Source of the DNA: Dermatemys mawii
Taxonomy: Eukaryota > Chordata > Testudines > Dermatemydidae
Assembly (NCBI GenBank): GCA_007922305.1
Contig: ML677335.1
Span: 15,961,766 to 16,025,765 of the forward strand
DNA length: 64,000 bases
Direction of reading: 5' to 3'
Shown here one piece after another: positions 36,681 through 48,701 of the stretch. Positions within the stretch are counted from its first letter, which is position 1, and the number at the start of each line of letters is the position of its first letter. Both the position numbers and the translations under genes were made by a program. A model generated the notes under the pieces. It saw only the letters and a list, made by a program, of their open reading frames with translations, had not been told where the DNA came from and ran no database searches.

Positions 36681-39600
36681 GGAAGGCATAACATAGCTTT
36701 CTGTAAAGCCTATTCTATAAAAGAGATTTAGTTGCCAATCAAAGAAGTGTTTAGATCCATGAAGCTTTGAGAAAACTTATGAATCAGCAAGCTTATTTTT
36801 CATCTCAACAACTAGTAAATCGTCACGTCTCTCCTTGCTTCTGTTCCTAGGCTGGTTTATGTAAAAGGACCTCTGATTCTCTAGAATTATCCCTGCTAGG
36901 TGTTGGAATTCCGACTGCAGAGCCAACAGGCCTCTAAAATAAGATAATTTATATGACAGAGGCATTCCATAGACTAACGCTTCAGCATGGTTTAGGGATT
37001 ACTGCATTATTGGTGATATTTTAAAGATAAGATCTAAACCACAATCCCTTCTTCCTGGAGGTTGTTCCTGAGGTAGGTAGATCCTGAGAAATGAAAAGAC
37101 GATTGATAGCAGAGAGTAGGGGAGTGCCCACTGTCCTTTATTCCTTTGGTTAGGGTTAGGTCATTCTCTAAATGCTATAATAATGCATGTTTAAAACACA
37201 ATTCAGTCTTGTACTCTAGAGTAGAGCAAACCATGTTTTAAATGTGTTTCCAAATCATGCTAATTCCTTGACCTTCCCAGGGCTATAATCTGACTCAGGA
37301 TCATGTTTAAAAAGTGGTTGTGACATTGGCCCCATAATGCTTTATGGAAATATGCTTATGGATTTATACATGACATAACTGAAATATTTTTTATGCTACA
37401 TAGGCCATGTAACATCTCTCTGCAAAGGTTATGATCTACTGATAAATAAAATGACCTGGCCCATGCCCCAAGGATATTACAAACTAATATACACTGAGAA
37501 CACAAGAAAGTAAAAATAGGCCACTAGAAGAAGTGCGGGCCAGGCAAAAGACAGCAAATAATAAAAAGGGAAGCGAGCGCTTGGAGAAGTGGAAGTTTTT
37601 CATACAAATTGTTTTGGTGCACACTGCCTTGAGCCTTGCTTGCTCCTGGATAGCAGAGGATCAGGGACTACTGCAGAGGCTTTCTAGTGAAACAGAGTAT
37701 ATGGACTTTGAAGGGGATACCCATTTGCCCTCCCCTCTTGGAGGATTCCCCAGGTCTGTAAGCGGTGTAGTTCTGTCAGTTTTCTCCTACTAAGTTATAG
37801 CTGGCATGATGCTAAAGAGAACCACTGCAGCAGCATTTTGGAGGATTGAAAACGAGTGTGTGGGGGAGGTAGACAGACGTGGGGGCACATATTAAGGCAA
37901 AAGTCTAGAAGGTCAGGCAGAGGACGTTTGCATTAGTCAGTACAATAGTGTTGCTTTTATTAAACTCTGACAATGATCTCGCTACTCTTTGGGAAGTGAC
38001 ACCCAAGGATAACTGAGAAACCAAACCATTACAAATGTGTTACTCAGGCAATAGCCAAAGGATCAACAACTTTTCTATACTCAGAGGCCCTTCCTAGTTC
38101 CCTTTCTGCCACTTGGTAAAACAAGAATGCTTCTGTTATAGGACTAAGACTTAAGAGAAGCTTCATTCTTATGAGCAAATCTGAAAGCTATGCTCTATAG
38201 CAATCATGACCCTACAGAACTGGGGGGAGGGAACACACATATGCAGGAAACGGAAGTGTAAACATATCAAAGTTTATTAAACCCCTATTTTAAGGTTCAA
38301 GCTATTAGCAACTAGACTAAATCTGGAGAAGGGGGTTCATTCATCTTACATCTATCCCATAGGGGAACTTTCTTTGCAATGTAACAAATCCAGGAAAGAA
38401 ACTTGGACAGAGAATTCCACTGTACCTACTTCGGAGCTGAGATCCTTCCTCTATGATACACAAAACAAAAAGGACCTTGTAAGAGAACCTAAAATATAGA
38501 AATTGACTGTGTGTTTGGTGATGGAATAAGAAAAGGAGCATTATTCAGACTCTAGGAAGGCCTCTTAAAACTCTGCCTGGGTGGAGTCACATTGCGTGCA
38601 GACCTGAGTGACATGGACTATGATTGGACACAGAAATATTCACCCAAATACTCAGCCAACATGGCTGTCAGCAGTACTTAAGCAGGAGCCTTGTGCAGAT
38701 GCTATATCATCTTGACAAAACTGCATCATTCCTGCAAGGCTGTCAGGAATTGTTCCTATATAAAGATGTCACCTCTTGGCAGGCAGACTGCAAAGAATTA
38801 GAACCCTTTATATAGGTGGTGGGAGTGTCCACTAAGCCAACATTACTTTGTTGGCAAATAATCATTTGTATACATAGTTAGTCTTACCAAAACTACACAA
38901 AAGGAGAACGATGACTGTTTCTCTTAGGGAAACCTTGGTGCAAGCTATCATCAGATTTTTTCCTCCCTGTCGTTACTGGTGTAGAGTAAGAAGGTAGGTG
39001 ATAGAAATGGATTGTGTAAATATGGAAATACAATCATATTTGACTGTATAAATTGTTTGCCTCAGGGACAGCTGTGCGGGCTACATAGCCTCATGGTTCA
39101 ACTTTTGTGAACATCTGGGGGGGAACCCAGTCCCCCCCATCCCCTGCAAAAAAAAATCCCTCCAGTATCCAAAGAAATTGAAACACTACAGTCTTTCTGA
39201 GGGGTATATCTGCTTCTCAGCAAACTGACTGATATATGCAAGGCCATGCATGTCTTGTCTTCTGTGCTTTTGTGAACCATTCCTTTCTAGTCCAGGCTAA
39301 TGTAACTGTTAATACATACATTCTTGTTCTTTCTTGTCTTACTCTATTTTCTTTTCCCCTCCATCATCCATGTAACAACTCTGTATAAGCTACATTGATA
39401 ATTTATTTTTGTAACCATGTTTTTCTTTTTGCTCCAGCCAGTGATTGTACTACATAGAACCAGACTAGTGACATAACATTTTTTAAAAAACGTCTTGCAT
39501 AAAAGTTCTTTAAGCGACTCTTGCTCAGTACACTCTGGATTTAATATAATCACATCACATAAACTTTGAGTGCATAGCACCTACTTTCCCATTTTTTCAT

Positions 39601-39780
39601 ATGACCTTTATTTTCTCTTCTTCGTCACAGACTTTTAGTGAAAAAAATAAGCACTAAAACCTAAGCACTTATCTTGCACTTTATGTTTCCAAAGCATTGT
39701 ACAAACATTTGTTGATGTACCACACACCAGTTTGATTAAATATTCTTTAATCAATTTCTTGCTTACACAATTTAAATTAC
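36681..39780. other. Intergenic, nothing recognised
   Basis: About 3.1 kb of AT-rich sequence. Short open frames here have no recognisable motifs. Confidence 0.6.
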
Positions 39781-39787
39781 ATTCTAT

Positions 39788-40046
39788 GTAGTGTTAGGGC
39801 CCTTATTTTGTGTGACTTGCAGTCAATGTAACTTTTGCCCCGACTTCAATGGAACCAGGATCGGGCCCCTAGTTTGTCACTGCTTACAGTCTAGCATTCT
39901 ATATCTCGGGTGGTTCAGGCATACTGTTCTCACATGGGTTATTATAGCACAAGAACTATTCTGGGGGAGTTCTATGGCATGTGTTAAACAGGAAGTCAGA
40001 CTGGATGATCACCGTGGTCCCTTCTGGTCTTAGAATCTATGAATAG
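39788..40046 (+). mobile_element. CR1-like 3' end with adjoining old repeat
   Basis: The right part, aggaagtcagactggatgat then caccgtggtcccttctggtc and ttagaatctatgaat, is a CR1-type 3' end. The left part (gacttcaatggaaccaggat) resembles an old amniote repeat also suspected at 45661. Confidence 0.55.
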
Positions 40047-40319
40047 GAAGCATTATAGTCACAATCTGGAATCACAATAGTCCAAGGAATCAGTGGGATC
40101 ACTGCATGCTTGGCTTGGCATTTCCAGATTCTCTTAAGGAATGAGAGTATTCAGTTGTTGCAGTCTGATTGGGCTGATTCCCACAAAGAAATTAGAGTGG
40201 AGCAGGAAATTGTTTTCAAGATTTTGAATTTTTTTCCCATCCCTAAGAGAGACCCAGGTTGGAATTTCAATGATTTCTGCAAACCAAAATCTGAACAAAA
40301 TTTCAGATCCAGTAGAAGT

Positions 40320-41284
40320 GTTTTGGAATACACATCCCATCTATTGCCCCTCTGCAGTTAGGGAAACCCATTTGTGCAAAGCCAGCCACAATGTCATGCA
40401 CGTTACCCAGAGTCACGATTCTTCTGAGCAGGATGTGATTAATGGCCCTGCAAACTTACATCAACATGATTCCAATCGTCGACTTTCCCACTCCAAACTG
40501 GTTAGCGACCAATTGGTAGCTGTCTGGAGTTGTCAGCTTCCAGATTGCAATAGCCACCCACTTCTCCATCGGCAGGGCAGCTCTCAATCTCGTGTCCTTG
40601 TGCTGCAGGATGGGGGCGAGCTCCTCACACAAAGTCCCATGAAAGTGGCTTTTCTCATCCGAAGGTCCTGTAGCCACTGCTTCTCATCCCAGAATTGTAG
40701 GACAATGTGATCCCACCACTCAGTGCCTGTTTCCTGAGCCCAAAAGGGGTGTTCCACAGTGGTGAGCATGTCCGTGAATGCCACAAGCAATCTCATGTCA
40801 TATGTGTTACTCGAATCGATACCATCATCAGAGTCCTCACTGTCAGTTTGGATCTTAAGGAGTAACTCAATTGCCAAACGTGACATGCTGGTGAAACTCG
40901 TCAGCATATTCCTCAGCAGTTCGAGCTCCATTCCCGCAAACCAAAAGGGAAGAAAGAGTGTGTAGTAGAAAAAAGGCTGGAAGACAGCACCAAACGTCGA
41001 CGGAAGCACAGGGATTGTTGGGATTCGAACTGATGAATCACAGGGTATTGGGACAGGACCCAGAACACCCCGCACCCCACGCCACAGCACCAGAATGGGA
41101 AGAGGTGCTCTGTGGGATAGCTGCCCATAATGCACCGCTCCCAATGCTGCTGCAAGTGGTGCAAATGTGGCCATGCTAGCACACTTGCAGCTGTCAGAGG
41201 ACAGACTGGAGCGCTTTCCCTTCTGCGCTCTCCGAAGGCTGGTTTAACTCAAAGCGCTCTACATTTGTAAGTGTAGCCATGCCC
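40320..41284 (-). mobile_element. PIF/Harbinger transposon, 5' part with transposase remnant
   Basis: The minus strand begins at 41284 with GGGCATGGCTACACTTACAA, next to TTA (41285-41287), the three-base target expected of Harbinger. Transposase sequence runs from about 40900 to 40330 and then stops matching, so the 3' part and right terminus are gone. The terminus matches the MITE at 21325. Confidence 0.8.
40330..40900 (-). pseudogene. HARBI1-like (PIF/Harbinger) transposase fragment
   Basis: Read on the minus strand in two frames. TEWWDHIVLQFWDEKQWLQD then LRMRKATFMGLC lie in one frame; LCEELAPILQHKDTRLRAAL, AIAIWKLTTPDSYQLVANQF and GVGKSTIG in the other. Downstream, after a stop, come residues like IVTLGNVHDIVAGFAQMGFP followed by GAIDG, the family's first catalytic-Asp block. 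Later DDE blocks are missing. The frameshift near 40600 and the stop near 40457 make it non-functional. Confidence 0.85.
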
Positions 41285-41287
41285 TTA

Positions 41288-43520
41288 ATCCCCTATTTTG
41301 CAAACAGCAGCAGTGCTTTCAGTGGATGGGAAAGAAGTTGAGGATTTACAATTTTCTCCCCCTTCCCCCCATAAACTAAAGGTGGCTGTGGTTTGAATTT
41401 GTTCTGAGAAAATTACTACTTTATCTTTGTTCAAATGGCTCTGGTTAGCTGTCAGAGGCCTCTCAGTACTCTCAACATATCTCCCTTCCCTCCTCCTACG
41501 GGGACAGAGAAGCATGCCCTGCAGTAACAATCTAAAAGCAATAAAGCCAAATAAAGAACCCTGAAAGCTTGTGAATTACTTTAGTCTAGGAACACAAGTT
41601 AAAGAAAGCAGCTCTTTCATTCTATCTCTGCAGCGAAATTACTGGAGATGGAAACAAACAAACAAACCGTTAGGTGTCTATTAGCTGTCCTGAAAAATGA
41701 AAACATTTATAATCTGTTTCAAATGCTGCTATTTAAAAAAGAGTTGGTTAGTTTTGAAAGGCTGGAGACAGCAAGAGCAGTGGTATTACCTGCCTATAAA
41801 AGGATTCATTGTGGAGTTAGAAGGATATAATTTTGTCTTTGTCCAAAGGAGCCCAAAGTTGATTTGGAGACTTGTGACAGAGCATGCTTTGTAAACTCAC
41901 TGAAAAGTTAACTCATGTGCTGCATGTTTATGGAGAATTTGGGCTGGAAACTGTAAGAAAAATCTGTCATGTACTGCAGGTCAACTGTAACTACAATCAC
42001 AACCTCAGCATAATATACATTTTGTGTGTGTGTTTTAAAGGGCAGAGAAAGTGAAATCTGGTCAGTTTTTTTTAAAGGTGATAATTAGTTTCATGTGCAA
42101 CATCTGACAATTTTAAGGAGTTTACAGTCATTTTTGTCTATTTCTGTAGAACTGTTTCTCTCCCATCTTCTCATGTGGAAGACCACACAACCAAATAGAA
42201 AACTAACTGACTATGTACAAAGTACTGTTACATACAAAAATTAAAAAAAAAAATCTTGCTAGTCTCTCAGTTACAGTGGTCTTAGGTAAAAACATTCAAA
42301 CAAATTTTTAAGTTGATGATGTCTCTTTAAAGTGAAAGATGCCAAATGGAAATCAAACTAGAGTTCTCTATTTATAAAACAGAACATGAACACTGGCAGT
42401 GCTATCTGCCTGGCTACTTTACACCATCCTATTAGTTTGCCTTACTGCAAGCTGAAGGGCCTTCTTCTAGAGGTGAAAGAATAACTCAGATTCCATTCAG
42501 ATTCACTTTACTGAGACTGCCAATGGGCAGCAACAGACATTTGTCCACGAGGTACTGAGCTGAGATACAAATTTATTTCACGTGTAAATGCATGACAGTT
42601 AAGTGCCAGCATAATTCCTGACCCTGTTTAACCTCATTCAGAGAATCCTGTGGCTTGGTTAATGCTATCATGGAAGAGGTTAGGGCTGAAGGATCTTCAG
42701 GCTCTTACTCAAAAAAAATGAGAGATAGTTTGTGTCCAAAAGTTCCCAAGTTCCTGTGAATTCTACGTTGTTCTCTAGTACTTTAATGACAACTTGGAGA
42801 AACACCAACTGTACATGGTGCAGCTGCCTCAGTCATAACGAAGAGTAAGTGAGAGAGAAAGAGAGCACAAAAGGTAAGGGGGTTGGAAAGTAATAGATTT
42901 GGGAGAAGGTCTCCTTGAATACCTTTGGCTCTAGTGAAAAACAGACTCCATTCCAAAAAGCCTCATTTGTATCATAGATTAGTGCTTCAGAATATCTTTT
43001 CCTGTATGACAGGTGCCTTCAAATACTGGAATAAACAAGCATGTCAGTCACCAAGGACCTTAGCTCAAAAATCTAAATCTTATTGCAACATGAATTTGCT
43101 AATGAACAAAAACACAGTATTGATCATTGTGTGCCACATCTCAACAGAAAGTCAAGTAGATCAAAATAATTCCCAAAACAGGAAGGCTTTTCTCCTGCCC
43201 CTTTAATTTAACTTCTCTCTACTTTTAAATGGCTTGTGTCCAAAACAGAGAATCCATTTTTACACCTCCTCTCCACATACTGTCATACTCTTATACATTA
43301 CTATTTAACAAGCTCTTATATACACTCCCTGTTAAAGCCTTTCATTCTGCTAGATCACAAACAAAAAACAATCAGCTACTGTGGTTGGACCAAAAGGCTT
43401 GTAAAATCTACTGATTCATCATCTTAGGCCCACTTGGTTTTATGTAAGAAATAGGGCCACATGCTACCTGTCTGTGGATAAATCTATGCATGGGTAAAAC
43501 ATACATCCCAACTACTCCCT
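41288..43520. other. Intergenic, nothing recognised
   Basis: AT-rich, no gene or repeat family supported. Confidence 0.6.
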
Positions 43521-43641
43521 AGGGTTGCCAACCTCCAGCATTGTCTTGAAATCTCCAGCAATTAAAGATTAATCTTTCATTAAATGTTATATCACGTGAT
43601 GAAACCTCCAGGAATACATCTAACCAAAACTGGCAATCCTA
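43521..43641. mobile_element. Short MITE with AGGGTTGCCAA termini
   Basis: Starts agggttgccaacctccagca and ends accaaaactggcaatccta; complemented, the right end reads taggattgccagttttggt. The interior aattaaagattaatctttcatt is a near palindrome. This compact layout is typical of sauropsid MITEs. Confidence 0.65.
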
Positions 43642-43944
43642 ACTATCACCATTTACAGCTCACAGACTTCAAGTCACACCTTCTGGTGGGGTAAGAGTCA
43701 ATATCTTGTGGAGAGACTGAGACTGAGCCAGCATGAACGTAGCTAGTGAAATCAATGGGCAGCTGGAACGCTTACACTGACCTGTGAAAACCACAGCCTA
43801 GCCCCAAGAAGTAGTAGTCCCATAGAATTGCCTTTGGGAAATTTGCACTCTGCAGATGGCAGCATGCCAGTTACGGTTTCCTGGCTATTGCACACTAGCT
43901 GTAGACTCTTGCACGGCACTTGATAATTACCTGTTCTGTTCCTT

Positions 43945-44038
43945 CCCTCTGGGACACCCGGCATTGGCCGCCGCTGGAAGACAGGATACTGGGCTAGATG
44001 GACCTTTGGTCTGACTCAGTCTGGCCATTCTTATGTAA
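43945..44038 (+). mobile_element. CR1-type LINE 3' end
   Basis: ggaagacaggatactgggct followed by agatggacctttggtctgac and catTcttatgt-like ending is the typical 3' end of a reptile CR1 subfamily. Confidence 0.65.
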
Positions 44039-44039
44039 T

Positions 44040-45034
44040 CCTGCTGGCCTTGGCTTAAATCAGTAGTGGCAGCAAGAAGAGCACGTATTAGTGTGGTGAC
44101 TCCCTTCCCCCCAGTGTGTACATAACGGAGAATTTTTTTTGCTCCATTTTCCCCCTTTTCCTAGCATAAAAAAAGGAAACTTCTGACCCCATCTAATAAA
44201 TGTAACTCACGCACCTTTATAGGTCCTAGAGCACAGAGACAGAACATAGAACTGTGTGTGCAGAAATACTTTTTCTAAGTGGGAAAGAGGTGTAGTCAGA
44301 GACTCTTACATTGTGTATGGGGATATATATGTTCAACTACATATAGATTTGTCCCCTGCAACAAATCACAAGTGAGAGCTAGTATAAAAGTTTACTTTTT
44401 ACGGTTTAGGCTATCATTATTGTTCTAAGTATGTAGGATCATTCCAACAGTGATTGAAAAAATAGTCATGATGAAACAATATCTATTTCATTTTGAAACC
44501 CATATTACTAATGCAGCTTGTTTCCCTTCCCTGTTAGCTGGAAACACAGGCCATTTGAAAAATCCATTTTAACCCCCTTCCTTGGAAGCCTTTCAGTTTG
44601 AAAACCCATTCCACTGAGGCTGTAACCTGGCTGCTGTCTCCTTTTTTTGCTCCCCGAATTACAGTGACATGCTAAACCACAGTTTAGATTTAGAATGTTG
44701 GCAAACAGGCTTCTCCAAGTTTGTTAGCCCCCAGCTATTCACAATAAGGCTGCCTTTGAGCAGAGAAACTGCAAATGTCTGACTATCACTAATCAAGGAG
44801 TGCTCTGCTCAGCTTCTGCATTGAAACAATCAGTTGAAACTTTCTTCTCACAGCTAAATAAAAAGATTTAAGTGTGAAATGAAAGTGCAGTGGGAGGAGG
44901 GGCAAAAAATTTTAATAATAAATTATCTCAACTATATCAGTTCAGGAAATAGAGATTTGATGAAGTTCTGCACTCAGCAAGGGGCATGAAGGGAAAAAAA
45001 GAAAAAGAGAGGTACATTTTAGTCCTATAACTAT
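44040..45034. other. Intergenic, nothing recognised
   Basis: No supported gene or repeat family in this stretch. Confidence 0.6.
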
Positions 45035-45140
45035 AGTCCACAAAAGCTTATGCTGAAATTAACTGGTTATTCTCTAAGGTGCTACAAAGTGTTCCTCGTC
45101 TTATTTACGGATACAGACTAACACAGCTGCTAATCTTAAT
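45035..45140 (+). mobile_element. Penelope-like terminal sequence, single copy
   Basis: aaaagcttatgctgaaatta, then ttctctaaggtgctacaaag and acggatacagactaacacag, matching the plus-strand end at 59785-59885. No coding part adjoins it. Confidence 0.55.
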
Positions 45141-45660
45141 CCTATAATTATGTGGCCACTTCAGTAATGATTCAGGTTTATACTTCAATGCAGCCTCAGT
45201 GAACAAACATCAAAATGGGAATCTCTTAGCACTGTGCCAAAACAAGAGACAAGGGATATTTGTAACCAAAAATATCGTTAAGTGCTTCTTATGTGCAAAA
45301 TTTGTCAATTTGTCTCTATATTTTATAATTAAGCCTCCCTCCCAATCCTACAGTACTAGACAGTATTTGCAAACTCCAAAGTTAAATTATATAGATATAT
45401 CAATGAAAATATATGCCTCATAGTTTACATTTTCTATTAGCATGGAATGAATGAAGAGACTTGATATTTGCCTGGTGTGTTGCTTGGAGCGCAGCTGTTT
45501 TCTCCTCTCTGTAAGTTAAATATATTTTAGAAACCAAAGTAGTAAACCTAACTGAGAACCTGGTTTTTACATGCTGGGAAAAAGCTGCTGGGAGAAAAGA
45601 AATAAATATAGTGCCCCAGATTTTCTGACACACCTTCTCTCTCCAGCGATACAAAGATTA

Positions 45661-45815
45661 AGGCCCCAATCCCGCAGTCATGTCAATGAGACAGCTCATG
45701 TGAATAAAGTTATTTGTGTCCAGTCCTGCAAGACATTCATGTGGGCAGACTCCTCCACTGATTTCAATGGCTCTCTGTGCATGTCTGTCTATTCGGATGC
45801 CATTGCAGGACTAGG
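45661..45815. repeat. Old palindromic repeat, tentative
   Basis: Opens aaggccccaatcccgcagtc and ends tgccattgcaggactagggt, loosely complementary, with a central gatttcaatggct. It resembles old amniote palindromes. Confidence 0.35.
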
Positions 45816-46329
45816 GTTTTGCTTAGCTGCCTACAACTATCCTGGATCCCTCATTTCCCCTCCTCAGGGCAAAGTCAGAATACTTGTTGAAGGCTTGTAA
45901 AGTCAGCAATACTTATGCATTATGCTATTATACTCCGGACTATGCTGTTTTATAGAAATGATCAAAATATCTTGTTTCCAAAGGGTTCACTTTAGTCAAT
46001 GTTTTCCTGCCAAGGAGATGAAACTAAATTTAAAATGCATTTTTCATTAAAATTATTAGAATGGAAAGTTACTTTCTTTCTGCAGTTTCCAGTGCTAGTG
46101 CTGATCTGAAAGTGACAGATCAGGGACGCAGAGATATCACCTTATCATGGCTGATGCCTTAAAAATATATTAGTTTCTATCACTAAAACCAGTTGATCCT
46201 GAACTCATAGTTTCATGCTTTATTTCTCCTTCGTTAGAAGGCAGTCAGTCTCCAGCCAACACGTCTATCGAGTTTACAAATGCAGTAACATGAGCACGTA
46301 ACTGCCCTGATTGCTTGGCAGGAGCGAGC

Positions 46330-46430
46330 TGCTAAGGGATTGGCTGCTCAAAGGCTTTCACGTGAAAAGGGCTGTGTGTATGAGCAGGCAGCAGACTACA
46401 TTCTGTAGTAGTCTGCAAAGAGCAGCTACT
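46330..46430 (+). promoter_or_regulatory. Putative PPP1R3C promoter region
   Basis: Upstream of the exon-1 donor site. An inverted CCAAT box (ATTGG, 46339-46343) and a palindromic E-box CACGTG (46359-46364) lie 20 bases apart. CACGTG also contains the hypoxia-response core ACGTG; human PPP1R3C is reported to be hypoxia-induced, so the element is a plausible control site. The start of transcription is not fixed. Confidence 0.5.
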
Positions 46431-46551
46431 GCAGAGAGGAGGAGATTGTGCAAAGGTCTAATCAAGCTAGAAGCACTAATTAACCTTCACTGCTGCTTCT
46501 CCATGCTCTTCTCTTCTGGCTTAGTTTGTTCTATTTAACGAATTGTACCAG
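46380..46551 (+). other. PPP1R3C: PPP1R3C exon 1 (5' UTR), start approximate
   Basis: It ends in the donor ACCAG then GTAAGCC, which joins in phase to the exon 2 acceptor at 48700. The last 14 bases, ACGAATTGTACCAG, align with the start codon and next residues of the human exon 1 (Met-Ser-Cys-Thr-Arg, from memory), but ATG is ACG here. No in-frame ATG exists upstream before the TAA at 46481-46483. An out-of-frame ATG at 46503 opens an 11-codon upstream frame that stops just before the ACG. The 5' boundary is estimated. Confidence 0.7.
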
Positions 46552-47223
46552 GTAAGCCTTCTGTAAGAGTTAACGTTGCTCACAGGGACTCTTGCATTGC
46601 AGGAGTTTCTGTGGAGCATGACAAGCCCCTTTTACAAGCACAGAAGCATTATATGGGTGCTTGCTGGTGTACTGTACTACTGCAGATTAACCTATGCTTA
46701 CACTGACTTTTGAGTCTATGGACTACCTAAGCTAGTACATGCATCTGTGTGTGAAATCAGCCATTTTCTAAGAATTTAGAATTTTGCTTTTTGGGAGAGG
46801 TCTGAGATAAAGATTTATACCATGATTTTTGTCAAGTTGGGTTATCTTAAAATGTCAATATGCATCTGTAATGCTAACATTTAATGTCTCCAGAATGGTC
46901 TTAACTACTGCCTTTTTGATTTTGTCAGTTTCCTAGTTCTCATGCCTGTTTGTTAATGCCCTATAAGTGTGCTTTAAAATTCAAAGGAGCACAAATAGCA
47001 CAAGGAGTTTCTCTCAAAATAGCCATAAGTGAAAGTTGTTTTTGAAAGTTCAATGTGTGTGTGTGTGGTTTTTGGTTCTGATAATATAGCCGAATTCATG
47101 TTGCTTTGGTTTCAGTGGTTAATACGGCTCTCTTTATTCCCCCCTGGCCCTGCACTTCCCTTAACAGGCAGAATTAAGAGATTCAGAGTCTGCATAGAAG
47201 TTTTCCCTCCCCCTATATTTTTA

Positions 47224-47342
47224 GGGTGACCAGACAGCAAGTGTAAAAAATCGGGACAGAGGTGGGGGGTAATAGGAATCTATATAAGAAAAAGACCCAA
47301 AAATTGGGACTGTCCCTATAAAATCAGTACATCTGGTCACTC
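47224..47342 (+). mobile_element. Small palindromic MITE, copy 2
   Basis: gggtgaccagacagcaagtg at the left and acatctggtcac at the right, with aattgggactgtccctataa inside. Same family as 29722 and 59504. Confidence 0.75.
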
Positions 47343-48029
47343 TATATATTTTGGCATTGTTCTGCAATACCAGTGAGAGCCTGTAGAAGTAGAAAGCTTT
47401 CTTAAAGTGATAAAGCAAATATTTGCTTCCTATGACTCAACAGAATTCTATCTTCATTCAAACTATACCGGTCTTAAAAGATGTATTACATTTGAAACCT
47501 TAATCCACAAATATATAATATACACAAATTTGTTTGAACTAGCCATGTCTCTTTATACTATAGTTATGAATAATCTTATCAGTGGAAAGGTGATTTATTT
47601 AAAAAAATTGGAAAAGCCATGTAGCTTTTACGCAGACCTGTAGTAGACTTATACATGGATTTAGAGATGCTTTTAGGAAAGTATACCTTTTATTAAGGGC
47701 TACGATACTAGATTATTATAATGAAATAAGCTGGGTGAAGCATGCTCTTGCTGTGTACATTTAAGCAGCCAAAATCATGATATGGCATGTCTCTAACACC
47801 TGGGGCACAATTTTATCTAGTAGTTTGACCATTCTTGTCTGAATTATCCACAGACTGACTTTACAAATTATTTCTTTTATAAGTGTTCAACTAACACTGT
47901 GAACATACCGATTTTTACCGATTTGGCACTACGCCATGATGAGTCCATACAGTGTGTGGCTTTCCTGGTTGAGGGAACTTGCAGGAATATATGGGAATTG
48001 GCTTGGAGCCAGCATGACTAAACTGAGAT

Positions 48030-48322
48030 GCATGCAGTGTAGTTGTAGCTGTTTCAGTCCCAAGATATTAGAGACAAAGATGGGTGAGGAAATGTATTTT
48101 CTTGAACCAGTTTCTGTTGAGAGAGAGAGAAGCTTTCAGGCCATGCAGAGCCCTTCTTCAGGTCTGGAAAATCTGTTCCACTTTGCATTTTGCTGTGATG
48201 CTGGGAGCTCCCTTTTCAGACCCAAAGAAGGGCTTAGTGGGTTCAAAAGTTTCATTCTCACCAACCGAAGTTGGTCCAATAAAAGAGATTACCTTGCCCA
48301 TCTTGTCTCTGAAATGAGATGA
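48030..48322. mobile_element. Repeat with long inverted ends
   Basis: The left side reads gagacaaagatgggtgagga and, further in, tttcttgaaccagtttctgt; the right side reads accaaccgaagttggtccaa and taccttgcccatcttgtctc. The right arm is the complement of the left arm over about 50 bases. A gaagctttcaggccatgcag and cccttcttcaggtctgg core lies between. This resembles reptile SINE-like or Penelope-like inverted ends. Confidence 0.55.
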
Positions 48323-48701
48323 GCACTAGGAATAGCTAATAACTGTGCTGGCTTATGAAAATCTTCACCCATATTCCCATATGAACATTTGGAAGATGAG
48401 ACCTTTCCCTAACATTTGTGTTTGCACAGGTGTTTATGGAAAAACAAACAGTGGGGTGAGAATGTGACAATCAAAAAAATTCAGAATTTACAAATATGGT
48501 TGAATAACTTTTAATGCTATTCCTCAGCTTCTGTAACTGAAAGTCATAATTGTAATTTAGGTTGCATTATTTAAGAGTATGCAGAGAACAAGGCATGAAT
48601 AATTAAGATGGTAAATGAAATCAAGTGTGCACAGCATTTCAAAAGACTCTTGATGGAGCAAACAACCTTATAACTTACCATCTTCCTGATCACATTTCAG
48701 A

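Larger units (their letters stand above)
46552..48700 (+). other. PPP1R3C intron 1
   Basis: 2149 bases with GTAAGC donor and catttcag acceptor. It contains the GGGTGACC MITE at 47224 and the inverted-ended repeat at 48030. Confidence 0.8.

Noticed and set aside
48000..48322. Open frames of 128 and 77 codons just upstream of PPP1R3C
   Set aside because: They coincide with the inverted-arm repeat in the intron and are not in phase with either exon.
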